Shown here one piece after another: positions 10,652 to 19,258 of a DNA stretch of 40,414 bases (position 1 is the stretch's first letter; each line of letters opens with the position of its first letter). Origin of the DNA: an uncultured Rhodospirillales bacterium (GTDB lineage: Bacteria; Pseudomonadota; Alphaproteobacteria; CAAGCB01; CAG-977); NCBI GenBank assembly GCA_902777205.1, contig CACYSU010000018.1:1-40414 (forward strand). The letters run 5' to 3'. The translations under genes and the position numbers were made by a program. The notes beneath the pieces are model-generated. The model was not told the origin of the DNA, made no database searches, and saw nothing but the letters and a program-made list of their open reading frames with translations.

Positions 10652-11962
10652 GTGCCGTCCTTGTTTGACACTACCGTAGCCCAGCCGTTGGCGGACAGAT
10701 TGCGTCCGCAGACGATCGACGATGTCGTCGGGCAGGATCACCTGCTGGGCGTCGACGCGCCGTTGGGGCGGATGCTGATCACGGGGAAAGTGTCGTCCTT
10801 TATTTTATGGGGGCCGCCGGGGTGCGGCAAAACGACGATCGCGCGGCTGTTGGCGCATCACACCGATATGGCGTTCGAGCCGATTTCCGCCGTGTTTTCG
10901 GGCGTGGCCGATTTGCGTAAAATATTCGACACGGCCAAGCAACGCCGGCAGGCGGGGCGGGCGACGATTTTGTTCGTTGACGAAATCCACCGTTTCAACC
11001 GTTCGCAGCAGGACGGATTCCTGCCCTATGTCGAAGACGGCACGGTCGTTTTGGTCGGCGCGACGACGGAAAATCCGTCCTTTGAACTGAACGCCGCGTT
11101 GCTGTCCCGATGCAAAGTGTTCGTGTTGAAACGGCTGGGCGAAGACGCTCTGGAATCCATTATCGAACGCGCGGAAAAACTGGTCGGGCGGTCTTTGCCC
11201 GTCACCGCCGACGCGCGCGAACAGCTGAAAGCGATGGCCGACGGCGACGGCCGCTATCTGTCCAATATGCTGGAGGCGCTGTTCGACCTGCCCGACCGCG
11301 ATTTGGCGCAGGGGCCTTTGCCGGTCGAAAAAATGCTGACCGTCGTCGCGCGCCGTCCCGCCGTTTACGACAAAGACCGCGACGGGCATTACAACCTGAT
11401 CAGCGCGGTGCACAAATCGCTGCGCGGGTCGGATCCCGACGCGGGGCTGTATTGGGTGGCGCGCATGATGTCGGCGGGCGAGGATCCGAAATACATTTTC
11501 CGCCGGCTGACCCGTTTCGCGGTCGAAGATGTCGGGCTGGCTGATCCGAACGCGCTGGTGCAGGCGGTGTCGGCGTGGAACGCTTACGAACGCCTCGGTT
11601 CGCCGGAGGGCGATCTGGCGTTGGCGCAGCTGGTCGTGTATCTGGCGACCGCGCCGAAATCCGTCGGCGTGTACAAAGGGTGGAACGCGGCGGTGCGGCT
11701 GGCGCATGAAACGGGGTCGCTGATGCCGCCGATGAACATTTTGAACGCGCCCACGAAATTGATGAAAGAGTTGGGCTACAACGAGGGATACGAATACGAT
11801 CCCGACACGGCGAACGGTTTTTCGGGCGCGAACTACTTCCCTCCCGAAATGGGGCGGCAAAAACTTTACCACCCGATCGAACGGGGGTTCGAGCGCGAAA
11901 TCGTCAAGCGGATTGCGTATTGGGACAAATTAAGAAAGGAAATCGAAAATGGCAGGCGTTAG
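10652..11962 (+). CDS. rarA: Replication-associated recombination protein RarA (MgsA), AAA+ ATPase
   Basis: Acts at stalled replication forks and is related to the clamp loader and to RuvB. The 436-residue protein starts at a GTG (10652) with AAGGAAG upstream. It has PLADRLRPQTIDDVVGQDHL (12-31), Walker A GPPGCGKT (54-61), Walker B ILFVDEIHRFNRSQQD, sensor 1 VGATTENPSFELNAALLSR, and the conserved C-terminal segments SLRGSDPDAGLYWVARM and EDVGLADPNAL. It is the first gene of a six-gene operon; its 3' end overlaps the next gene by 14 bases. Confidence 0.95.
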   Translation: MPSLFDTTVAQPLADRLRPQTIDDVVGQDHLLGVDAPLGRMLITGKVSSFILWGPPGCGKTTIARLLAHHTDMAFEPISAVFSGVADLRKIFDTAKQRRQAGRATILFVDEIHRFNRSQQDGFLPYVEDGTVVLVGATTENPSFELNAALLSRCKVFVLKRLGEDALESIIERAEKLVGRSLPVTADAREQLKAMADGDGRYLSNMLEALFDLPDRDLAQGPLPVEKMLTVVARRPAVYDKDRDGHYNLISAVHKSLRGSDPDAGLYWVARMMSAGEDPKYIFRRLTRFAVEDVGLADPNALVQAVSAWNAYERLGSPEGDLALAQLVVYLATAPKSVGVYKGWNAAVRLAHETGSLMPPMNILNAPTKLMKELGYNEGYEYDPDTANGFSGANYFPPEMGRQKLYHPIERGFEREIVKRIAYWDKLRKEIENGRR

Positions 11963-12953
11963 TATGGTCACGGTCGGCGAAGACGACGGCATCGTCCGTT
12001 TGGACCGGTGGTTCCGGCGGCATTACCCGCAGGTGACGCAGGGGCAGCTGCAAAAGCTGCTGCGCACCAAGCAGGTCAAGGTGGACGGCAAACGCGCCGA
12101 AGCGTCGCAGCGCGTGTCCGCGGGTCAGGTCGTGCGCGTGCCGCCTTTGCCGGAAAAAGGGTCGCCGATGGCGGCGGCCAAGGCGCGCCGCGACGCCGTG
12201 AAGGTCAGCGACGAAGACGCCGCTTTCGTTCAAAGTCTGGTGATTTACAAGGATAACGACGTTCTGGTTTTGAACAAGCCCGCGGGGCTGGCCGTTCAGG
12301 GCGGAACGGGGGTGACGCGGCATCTGGACGGGATGTTGTCGGCGCTGCGTTTCGACAAGGACGAAAACCCCCGTTTGGTTCACCGGTTGGACAAGGACAC
12401 CAGCGGCGTTCTGGTTTTGGGACGCACCCCCGCCGCGACCGCCAAGCTGGCCGACGCTTTCCGGTCGCGCGAAGCCAAAAAGGTTTACTGGGCTTTGGTG
12501 TTCGGCACGCCGGAAATCAAAGAGGGGCGGATCGCCGCCAAGCTGTTGAAATCGACGGGGGAATTCGGCGGCGAAACCATGCGCGTCGATGAAAAGAACG
12601 GCCAGTCCGCCGTGACGCTGTACCGCGTGGTTGACGAAGTGTATAAAAAGGCCGCTTGGCTGGAATTGATGCCGTTGACGGGGCGCACCCACCAGCTGCG
12701 CGTGCATTGCCAGTACATGGGGCATCCGATCATCGGCGACGGCAAATACACGGGCGATTTTCCGCCGGCGGATTACCTGAAATACGGCAAATCGCTGCAT
12801 TTGCACGCGCGCGCTTTGCGGATGCCGCTGCCGTCCGGAAAAATGCTGGAGGTCTATGCCCCGCTGAACGAAAAAATGGCCGACAGTTTCGATTTTTTGG
12901 GCTTTTCCTATAAAAAACCGGAAAACCCGTTTAAAAAATTTCCCGTGGATTAA
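11949..12953 (+). CDS. rluC: RluC/RluD-family 23S rRNA pseudouridine synthase
   Basis: Converts specific uridines of 23S rRNA to pseudouridine. The 334-residue protein has an N-terminal S4 RNA-binding domain (about 15-65, RLDRWFRRHYPQVTQGQLQK) and the RluA-type catalytic domain with HRLDKDTSGVLVLGRT (145-160), catalytic Asp148. LVLNKPAGLAVQGG (107-119) and PLTGRTHQLRVH are also typical. The start ATG 11949 has AAAGGAAA at good spacing and overlaps rarA by 14 bases, suggesting coupled translation. RluC fits better than RluD from the overall layout, but the target uridines cannot be read from sequence. Confidence 0.88.
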   Translation: MAGVSMVTVGEDDGIVRLDRWFRRHYPQVTQGQLQKLLRTKQVKVDGKRAEASQRVSAGQVVRVPPLPEKGSPMAAAKARRDAVKVSDEDAAFVQSLVIYKDNDVLVLNKPAGLAVQGGTGVTRHLDGMLSALRFDKDENPRLVHRLDKDTSGVLVLGRTPAATAKLADAFRSREAKKVYWALVFGTPEIKEGRIAAKLLKSTGEFGGETMRVDEKNGQSAVTLYRVVDEVYKKAAWLELMPLTGRTHQLRVHCQYMGHPIIGDGKYTGDFPPADYLKYGKSLHLHARALRMPLPSGKMLEVYAPLNEKMADSFDFLGFSYKKPENPFKKFPVD

Positions 12954-12965
12954 GGAGGGAACGGT

Positions 12966-15068
12966 ATGAAAAAAGCTCTGGCCGCAGTTTGCGTTTTCAT
13001 TTTGTTGTGCGCCGGCGTCGGGTATTGGACGCTGCGCGGATTTTCCAAAACGCTGCAATCGGAAATCGTCGCGGCCGTCGCCGGAAAAACGGGGCGGACG
13101 CTGACGCTGGGCAAAACGGCGGCGCGGTTTTCACTGACGCCGTCGGTGACGCTGCAAAACGTGCGGCTGGCCGACGCGGCGGATTGGGCGGGCGAAGCGA
13201 ATATGCTGGAAATCGGGTCGCTGACCCTGCGGGCGGAGCTGTGGCCGCTGTTTTCAAAACGGGTGGAGGTGCGCGACGTGGTCGTTGACGGCGTGCGGCT
13301 GAACCTGAAAACGGACGGGGAGAGGAACAACTGGACGTTCGGAACAAAAACGGACGGGGAAAACATTCCCGCCGCCGATGACGCGCCGTTGGCCGCAAAA
13401 CCGGAAAAAACGGCAAACTCCTCCGGTTTCGATTGGAAAAACGGCAAGCTGACCGTCAAGGACGTGGCGGCGTCGCTGACGGATTTCAAAACGGGACGGC
13501 GGATCGAAACGTCCGTCGCCGGATTGACGGCGTCGCGTGACGAAAAGGGCGTGTTTCTGGCGTCCGATCTGACGATCGGGGACGAAAGCTTTTCCGTTTC
13601 CATGACCGTGCGGGACGAAACGGCGGCCGCGCCGCGCTTTTCGATCGGTTTGAACAACGCCGGTTTGGCGTTCAAGGCGGCCGGAACATTCGATAAAGCG
13701 TCGGAATCGGTACAGGCGGACATCAGGGCGGTGATCACCGATCTGGCCGTTTTAAAGGCCTTTACCGGCAAAAACTGGCCGTCGCTGAAAAACACGACCG
13801 TGACCGCGCAAGTGGCCGGCACGGTGCGGAACGTAACGGTTCCCGCGTTTGAAATCGTGTCGAACACGCCGGACGCGCTGGCGTTGAAATTGAACGGGGA
13901 AGTGCGCTCTTTCAAGCCGGTCGATTGGCGGGTCAAGGCGGACGTTGACGCGCCGGCGGCGGGGAAAATCGACGGATTGCCCGCTTTTCCGGCGGCAAAG
14001 GCGCAATTCGACATTGAAAAAAGCGACAAATTCGCGCTGAACATCGCCGCGCTGGAAATCGGATCGTCCGCTTTGTCCGGAAAGGTCGCCGCGCGGGAAA
14101 ACGCTTTCGCCGCGGAGGTGAACGCGAAAAGGATCAATCTGGCCGAACTGGCTTTGATCCGTCCGGCGACGCTGAAAAAAGATCCGGCGCCCGCCGTCCG
14201 GACGGGCGGAGCGCAGGGAAAGCGCGCCGGCGGCGACGTGTTTTCGCCGGAACCGCTGCCGTTTGAAAAATTGCGCGCGGCGGACATCCGCGTCAAAATC
14301 AACGTGGGCGATTTGACGGGGGCGGACGGGTCGAAGCTGGGCAGGGCGGCTCTTTCGGCCGTCATGCAAAACGGCCGGTTTGTGCTGTCCGACGTGTCGC
14401 TGGGCGGACGCGCCGTCGTGCGCGCGAATTTCGACGCCGCGGGGAACGCGGCCGCGGCGCGGGTCGCCGCCCGTTTCGACCAAATGCCGCTCGGCTGGTT
14501 TTTTGCGAACGCGCGGCAGGGCGTTTTAAGCGGCGAGATCGCTTTGGCGGGGCGCGGCGGATCGGAACGGGAAATCGCGTCGTCCTTGGACGGGCGGGTG
14601 TTTTTGAACGCGCGCGGATTGCAGACGCGTTCGTCCCTCCCGCCGTTTTTGGCGTCGCTGCTGTCCCTGCCGTCCGACGACAAGCGGCCGCCGCTGAACA
14701 TTTCGTGCGCCGTCGTGAACGTTCCCGTGAAAAAGGGCATCGCAAGTTCGGAAAACAAAATCGCTTTGGAAAGCGACGCTTTCGATTTGCGGGCGAACGG
14801 AAAAATCAATCTGGGCGCGGAAAAGGTGGATATGAAAGTCGAAGTTTCGCCGAAATCCGGCGCGCTGCTGACCAAAATCATGAACGGCGTCGTTGTCAAA
14901 GGACGGCTGGGGCGTCCCGATTTCCGCGTTGACGGCGGGCAGGCGTTCGATCGGGTGATGGCGCTGGGCATGGCGTTTTTGGGCGGCGGTCGGCAGGGCG
15001 TCGAGGATTTCGCGCGTCAAAAAACGCTGGAAAACGTATGCGTAACGGCAATGGCGGGGGCGAAATGA
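12966..15068 (+). CDS. AsmA-family envelope protein
   Basis: A 700-residue protein with one N-terminal membrane anchor (about 4-26) and the rest in the periplasm. The start of the mature part, VAGKTGRTLTLGKTAARFSLTPSVTLQNVRLADA, is the classic AsmA N-terminal pattern. The C-terminal segment with GEIALAGRGGSEREIASSLDG and NGKINLGAEKVDMKVEVSPKSGA matches the AsmA C-terminal domain. AsmA-like proteins are related to bridge-like lipid transfer proteins and affect outer-membrane lipid balance; a lipid-transport role here is inference. AGGAGG lies seven bases before ATG 12966. Its stop overlaps the next start in ATGA. Confidence 0.88.
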   Translation: MKKALAAVCVFILLCAGVGYWTLRGFSKTLQSEIVAAVAGKTGRTLTLGKTAARFSLTPSVTLQNVRLADAADWAGEANMLEIGSLTLRAELWPLFSKRVEVRDVVVDGVRLNLKTDGERNNWTFGTKTDGENIPAADDAPLAAKPEKTANSSGFDWKNGKLTVKDVAASLTDFKTGRRIETSVAGLTASRDEKGVFLASDLTIGDESFSVSMTVRDETAAAPRFSIGLNNAGLAFKAAGTFDKASESVQADIRAVITDLAVLKAFTGKNWPSLKNTTVTAQVAGTVRNVTVPAFEIVSNTPDALALKLNGEVRSFKPVDWRVKADVDAPAAGKIDGLPAFPAAKAQFDIEKSDKFALNIAALEIGSSALSGKVAARENAFAAEVNAKRINLAELALIRPATLKKDPAPAVRTGGAQGKRAGGDVFSPEPLPFEKLRAADIRVKINVGDLTGADGSKLGRAALSAVMQNGRFVLSDVSLGGRAVVRANFDAAGNAAAARVAARFDQMPLGWFFANARQGVLSGEIALAGRGGSEREIASSLDGRVFLNARGLQTRSSLPPFLASLLSLPSDDKRPPLNISCAVVNVPVKKGIASSENKIALESDAFDLRANGKINLGAEKVDMKVEVSPKSGALLTKIMNGVVVKGRLGRPDFRVDGGQAFDRVMALGMAFLGGGRQGVEDFARQKTLENVCVTAMAGAK

Positions 15069-15535
15069 ACAACGGCCTGCGTGACAAGCTGATCCGCGAA
15101 CAAATCGAATTTTCCGCGGCGGACACGCTGTGTTTTATCACGCCGCGTCCGGCGGAGCTGGCGCAAATCCAGCGCGAACAATGGACGCCCGTGATCGACG
15201 CGGTGAATGCCGCAGGCTGTGATTTCAAAATGTCGGAAACGCTGGCCGTCCCGCCGGTCGCGGAACGGACGCGGGATTTTTTGGAAAAGCGGCTGTCCGC
15301 ATTGACGGACGCGGAGCTGTCCGCGTTTTGTCAGGTTTCCGGCGGGTGCAAATCCGTCGCGCTGGCCGTCGCGGTTTTGTCGGGGCTGCTGCCGGCGGAA
15401 CGCGCTTTCGACCTGTCCGTGCTGGAGGAAACGTATCAAAACCGTTTCTGGCCGACGGACGCCGAAGGGGCGGCGGCGCGGGAAAACAGGAAAAAGGCGG
15501 TCGTTGACGCCGCAAAAACGCTGAAAGGGGAATGA
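15065..15535 (+). CDS. ATP12-family F1-ATPase assembly chaperone, N-terminal domain missing
   Basis: ATP12 binds the F1 alpha subunit during ATP synthase assembly in mitochondria and alphaproteobacteria. Family signatures seen are AADTLCFITPRPAELAQIQREQW, the SGGCKSVALAVAVLSGLL helix and the acidic C-terminal LEETYQNRFWPTDAEGAAAR. The product is only 156 residues, while family members are usually about 230-260 and carry a separate beta-rich N-terminal domain that is absent here. The missing part is not present in another frame upstream, because asmA occupies that DNA up to the ATGA overlap. GGGGG precedes the ATG at good spacing. It appears intact but minimal rather than decayed. Confidence 0.82.
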   Translation: MNNGLRDKLIREQIEFSAADTLCFITPRPAELAQIQREQWTPVIDAVNAAGCDFKMSETLAVPPVAERTRDFLEKRLSALTDAELSAFCQVSGGCKSVALAVAVLSGLLPAERAFDLSVLEETYQNRFWPTDAEGAAARENRKKAVVDAAKTLKGE

Positions 15536-15536
15536 A

Positions 15537-15833
15537 ATGGCAGAAGAAACGGTGCATATCCGGATACACGGTCGGGTGCAGGGGGTGTTTTACCGCCAAT
15601 GGACGATGAGCGAGGCGCGCGCCCGCGGTTTGTCGGGGTGGGTCAGAAACCGCGTTGACGGCACGGTCGAAGCCGTGTTCAAAGGCGACACCGAAATCAT
15701 CAACGATATGGTCAAGGCGTGCAAACGCGGATCGCCCCGCGCTTTTGTGACAAAGGTTGAATACCAGCTGGCGCCGGACGCGGAAATGGAACCGGTCGTT
15801 GACGGCGTTTTCGATCAAAAACGGACGGTGTGA
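15537..15833 (+). CDS. acyP: Acylphosphatase
   Basis: Hydrolyses acyl phosphates such as acetyl or carbamoyl phosphate. The 98-residue length is typical. The phosphate-binding loop with catalytic arginine is seen in HGRVQGVFYRQW (residues 11-22), and the catalytic asparagine lies in GLSGWVRNRVDGTVEAVF. It starts one base after the ATP12 stop, with GGGGAA as ribosome binding site inside the preceding gene. Confidence 0.94.
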   Translation: MAEETVHIRIHGRVQGVFYRQWTMSEARARGLSGWVRNRVDGTVEAVFKGDTEIINDMVKACKRGSPRAFVTKVEYQLAPDAEMEPVVDGVFDQKRTV

Positions 15834-15834
15834 T

Positions 15835-16098
15835 ATGGAAATCGTGCATAATGAACGGGAACACGCGTTTGAAACCGTGATCGACGGGGCGCGGTCGCAT
15901 CTGGATTACGATCTGGCGGAACGGGACGGAAAGCGGCAGATCGTTTTCACGCACACGTTCGTCGCGCCCGAACACCGCGGCAAAGGGGTGGCCGCCGCGC
16001 TGGTCGAAGCGGGATTGGATTTCGCGCGCGAAACGGGACGGGAAATCGTGCCCGCGTGTTCGTACGTCGCGCAGTATCTGGAACGTCATCCGCAATAA
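15835..16098 (+). CDS. Small GNAT-fold N-acetyltransferase (YjdJ-like)
   Basis: An 87-residue minimal acetyltransferase. The acetyl-CoA loop is seen as FVAPEHRGKGVAAALVEAGLDFARE, followed by IVPACSYVAQYLERHP, the usual ending of this short GCN5-related family. The ATG at 15835 is one base after the acylphosphatase stop. An upstream in-frame start at 15757 would lie wholly inside acyP and is rejected. It is the last gene of the operon; the substrate is unknown. Confidence 0.88.
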   Translation: MEIVHNEREHAFETVIDGARSHLDYDLAERDGKRQIVFTHTFVAPEHRGKGVAAALVEAGLDFARETGREIVPACSYVAQYLERHPQ

Positions 16099-16106
16099 AA
16101 TTTAGG

Positions 16107-16135
16107 TTGCGCGGCTTGGAAAAGTCTGGTATTAC
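16107..16135 (+). promoter_or_regulatory. Promoter of tRNA-Leu
   Basis: TTGCGC (16107-16112), 17 bases, TATTAC (16130-16135) preceded by GG. It predicts a start about four bases ahead of the mature tRNA 5' end. Confidence 0.5.
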
Positions 16136-16145
16136 CGAAAAAAGC

Positions 16146-16232
<87 letters not shown>

Positions 16233-16234
16233 TT

Positions 16235-16260
16235 AAAACCCCCGTTTCGGGGGCTTTTTT
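16235..16260 (+). terminator. Rho-independent terminator after tRNA-Leu
   Basis: AAAACCCCCG, loop TTT, CGGGGGCTTTTTT: a perfect stem with a T-run, starting three bases after the tRNA CCA end. Confidence 0.9.
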
Positions 16261-16276
16261 GTAAGGGGAAAATCCG

Positions 16277-17722
16277 ATGGTTTCAATCGCCCTTGTTTAT
16301 CCCGCCGGTTTGATGTTCCAACGCGGCGAAGACAGATGCCAATCCAATATCAATTCGTCAACGGCCACGTCCATGCGCGCGTGCAACGATTTAGGATACG
16401 CCGCCGCCGTTTTGAAACAAAAGGGGTTTGATGTCTTTTTAAAGGATTATCAGACGGAAAACCTGACGTTCGACGATATGCTGGCCGATTTGACGGATCG
16501 CCGGTGCGCGATGATGATGCTGGCGACGACGAACGCGACCGTTTTTTCGGATCTGGCGGTTGTCGCCAAAATCAAAAAGGCTTTGCCGGAACTGTGCGTC
16601 GTTTTGAAAGGGGCGATCTTTTTCGATCCGGAGGACGGGTTGCTGGCGCAGCTGGATCTGACGGATGTCGATTACCTGATCGGCGGGGAATCGGATTTCA
16701 TCATCGGCGATCTGGCCGCGGCGCATTTCGGCGATAGGTCGAATCTGGCGGCAATCGGCGGCATTTTGTACCGCGACGGCGGCAAATGGGTGAAAACGGA
16801 TTTCACGCATTGGCACGACGATTTGGACGACCTGCCTTTCCCCGACCGGACGTTGATGAACAACGCGCTGTATTTGCGGCCGGACACGCAGGAAAAACAG
16901 GCGACGATCACAACGTCGCGCGGATGCCCGTCCAACTGCGTTTACTGTTTGACGCCGCGCATTTCCGGCAAAAGGCTGCGTTTGCGGTCGCCGGAAAACA
17001 TCTTTGCCGAAATCAGGGAATGTTATGAAAAATTCGGCATCCGGAATTTCTTTTTCAAATCGGACACGTTCACGATCAACAAAGCGTGGACGACGGCGTT
17101 GTGCGATTTGATCATCGCGTCGCCGCTGAACGGGAAGATCGAATGGGTGGCCAATTCGCGCGTCAACCCGATTGATCAGGAAACCTTGGTCAAAATGAAA
17201 CAGGCCGGATGCTGGCTGGTCGCGTTCGGATTTGAATCCGGATCGCCGGAATCGCTGGAAAAAATGAAAAAGGGCGCGACGGTCGAACAGAACAAAGCCG
17301 CCGCCGCCATGGCCAAACGGGCGGGATTGCAGGTGTACGGGTTCTATCTGATCGGCTTTCCGTGGGAAAGCATGGAACATTTGCGCCAAACGGCCGATTT
17401 GATGTTTGAAATCGACGCCGATTATGTCGAACTGCACATCGCGACGCCTTTTTACGGCACGAAGCTGTACGATATGGCCAAGGCGGACGGGCTGATCAAC
17501 GAAAGCGTGCTGGGCAGGGATTATTTCAACGCGCCGACGATCGGAACAAACCGTTTGTCGATCGCGGATGTCGAACGGTTCCGCAAAGGGATCATTCTGC
17601 GGTACCATTTGCGGCCGTCCTATATCTGGCGAAAGCTGCGGTCGGCGATCACGAAACCGCGCGTTTTGAAAAACTATTTCCGTTTCGGGTGGCGGCTGAT
17701 CAAAAACACGGTGGCGCGCTAG
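16277..17722 (+). CDS. B12-binding-domain radical SAM protein of unknown substrate
   Basis: A 481-residue protein with a Rossmann-like cobalamin-binding N-terminal domain (about 1-165, MVSIALVYPAG to DYLIGGESDF) and a radical SAM barrel holding the 4Fe-4S site CPSNCVYC (Cys217, Cys221, Cys224). FGFESGSPESLEKMKKG and FYLIGFPWES are typical of this BchE/HpnJ-like class. Members methylate or cyclise unactivated carbons in lipids, tetrapyrroles or natural products. No partner gene reveals the substrate: it lies alone between tRNA-Leu and a convergent transporter. The start ATG 16277 has AAGGGG nine bases upstream. Confidence 0.87.
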   Translation: MVSIALVYPAGLMFQRGEDRCQSNINSSTATSMRACNDLGYAAAVLKQKGFDVFLKDYQTENLTFDDMLADLTDRRCAMMMLATTNATVFSDLAVVAKIKKALPELCVVLKGAIFFDPEDGLLAQLDLTDVDYLIGGESDFIIGDLAAAHFGDRSNLAAIGGILYRDGGKWVKTDFTHWHDDLDDLPFPDRTLMNNALYLRPDTQEKQATITTSRGCPSNCVYCLTPRISGKRLRLRSPENIFAEIRECYEKFGIRNFFFKSDTFTINKAWTTALCDLIIASPLNGKIEWVANSRVNPIDQETLVKMKQAGCWLVAFGFESGSPESLEKMKKGATVEQNKAAAAMAKRAGLQVYGFYLIGFPWESMEHLRQTADLMFEIDADYVELHIATPFYGTKLYDMAKADGLINESVLGRDYFNAPTIGTNRLSIADVERFRKGIILRYHLRPSYIWRKLRSAITKPRVLKNYFRFGWRLIKNTVAR

Positions 17723-19020
17723 GCGGCGTCTTTCATCAATTTTCCGGATACCGCCCATAAAACCGCGGCGGCGGCGAACGCCGTTCCGGCCAGTGCCGCG
17801 AACACCGCGCCCGTTCCCATGTCTTCGGCCAGCGACCCGACAAAACCCGCGATGAAATTGGCCAGCGCGGCAAAGCAGAACCAGACGCCCATCATCAGCG
17901 ACAAACACCGCGCGGGCGCCAGTTTCGACACGACGGACAGCCCCGTCGGAGACAGGCACAATTCGCCCGCTGTGTGGCACAGGTACAGCGCGGCCAGCCA
18001 CAGGGGCGACGCCGATCCCGTCCGTTCCGCCTGATTGACGGCGCAGAGCATAAAAAGAAATCCGGCACCCAAAAACAGCAGGGCGAAAACGAATTTGGCG
18101 GTAAACGCCAGTTCCCTGTCGCCCGATCTGACCCAAAACCACGCGAATACGGGGGCGAGGATGATGATGAACAGCGGATTCAGCGATTGGAAAAAGGCGG
18201 CCGGAACCGTGTATCCGCCGACGACGCGGTCGGTTTGATTCGCCGCGAACAGGTTCAGCAATCCGCCCGCCTGCTCGAACCCCGCCCAGAAAACGACGGT
18301 GAACAGGCCTAAAACCGAAATGACGCGCAAACGTTTGAACTCGGCCTTTGTCAGGCGGTTGCGGCCTTTGCTTTCCGTCGATTTCGCGGCAGGATGCAAA
18401 CCCGCCGTTCCCAAATACCTTCCGGACAGGAACAGCTGTAAAAACAGCGCGGCCAACATTCCGCATCCCGCCGCGGCGAACACGGGGCGGAAAGAACCGT
18501 CGCCGGTCAGCACGCCCGCCGCCAATCCGGCCAGAAACGACCCGATGTTGATGCCCATGTAAAAAATCGTGAAGGCGCTGTCGCGGCGCAAATCGTCGGG
18601 CGCGTACAAATCGCCGACCATGGTCGATATGTTGGGTTTGAACAGCCCGTTGCCGCAAATCAGCAGCGTCAATCCGGCATACAGCGACGCGTCCGGCGAA
18701 AACGGGGCGAGGAACAGGGCGAATTGTCCCGCGGCCATTAAAACTGCGCCGGCCAGAACGGCTTTGCGCCGTCCGGTGACGTTGTCTGCGATCCACCCGC
18801 CGATCAGCGGCGTCAGGTAAACCAGCCCCGTGTATATGCCGTACAGCCGCAGGGCGTCCGCCTTTTCCCACCCCAGCCCGCCGTCAACCGTCAACGCGGT
18901 CAGATACAGCACCAAAACCGCGCGCAGGGCGTAAAACGAGAAACGTTCCCACAATTCCGCCCCGAACAGCAGAAAAAGCCCTTTCGGGTGGCCGAAAATC
19001 TCCGTTTTGTTTTCAGTCAT
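17719..19020 (-). CDS. POT-family proton-coupled di/tripeptide transporter
   Basis: Imports small peptides with protons across the inner membrane. The 433-residue hydrophobic protein has the POT signature ELWERFSFYALRAVLVLYL near the N terminus (the ExxER proton/peptide motif), GLVYLTPLIGGWIADN, and GNGLFKPNISTMVGDLY followed by FTIFYMGINIGSFLAG. It is shorter than the usual 14-helix bacterial members (about 490-500), so it may have 12 helices. Its stop shares CTAG with the stop of the convergent radical SAM gene. It is divergent from adhE, with 238 bases between them. Confidence 0.92.
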   Translation of the reverse strand: MTENKTEIFGHPKGLFLLFGAELWERFSFYALRAVLVLYLTALTVDGGLGWEKADALRLYGIYTGLVYLTPLIGGWIADNVTGRRKAVLAGAVLMAAGQFALFLAPFSPDASLYAGLTLLICGNGLFKPNISTMVGDLYAPDDLRRDSAFTIFYMGINIGSFLAGLAAGVLTGDGSFRPVFAAAGCGMLAALFLQLFLSGRYLGTAGLHPAAKSTESKGRNRLTKAEFKRLRVISVLGLFTVVFWAGFEQAGGLLNLFAANQTDRVVGGYTVPAAFFQSLNPLFIIILAPVFAWFWVRSGDRELAFTAKFVFALLFLGAGFLFMLCAVNQAERTGSASPLWLAALYLCHTAGELCLSPTGLSVVSKLAPARCLSLMMGVWFCFAALANFIAGFVGSLAEDMGTGAVFAALAGTAFAAAAVLWAVSGKLMKDAA

Positions 19021-19138
19021 GCCGCTTCCCCTTTCCCGACCATTTTACACCGCCGCGCCGCCGCGATGAACCCGTCCGTCCGGTCAGGCGGGGACGGCAA
19101 AGGGTTTTATGTCCGAATGATTTTTTTATAGAAAACGC

Positions 19139-19167
19139 TTGTCTTTTGCGTCCAATCGTTTTATATA
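19139..19167 (+). promoter_or_regulatory. Promoter of adhE
   Basis: TTGTCT (19139-19144), 17 bases, TATATA (19162-19167). The predicted start near 19174 leaves a leader of about 85 bases before the ATG at 19259. Confidence 0.6.
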
Positions 19168-19171
19168 CGTA

Positions 19172-19189
19172 GCGTGAAATAAATCACGA
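19172..19189. promoter_or_regulatory. Candidate Rex operator over the adhE start site
   Basis: GCGTGAAATAAATCACGA contains the inverted pair CGTGA/TCACG around a six-base AT centre. Aligned to the known Rex form TTGTGAAATATTTCACAA it matches 13 of 18 positions, including the GTGA and TCAC half-site cores. It lies immediately downstream of the -10 box, where binding would block initiation. Rex itself is encoded at 7781-8416. Confidence 0.7.
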
Positions 19190-19258
19190 TTGGGGATTCG
19201 CGCTTGCCGGCGCGGTTCCGCAGCAATCAATTCGCACGAATCTTGAAAAGGTAAGGAC

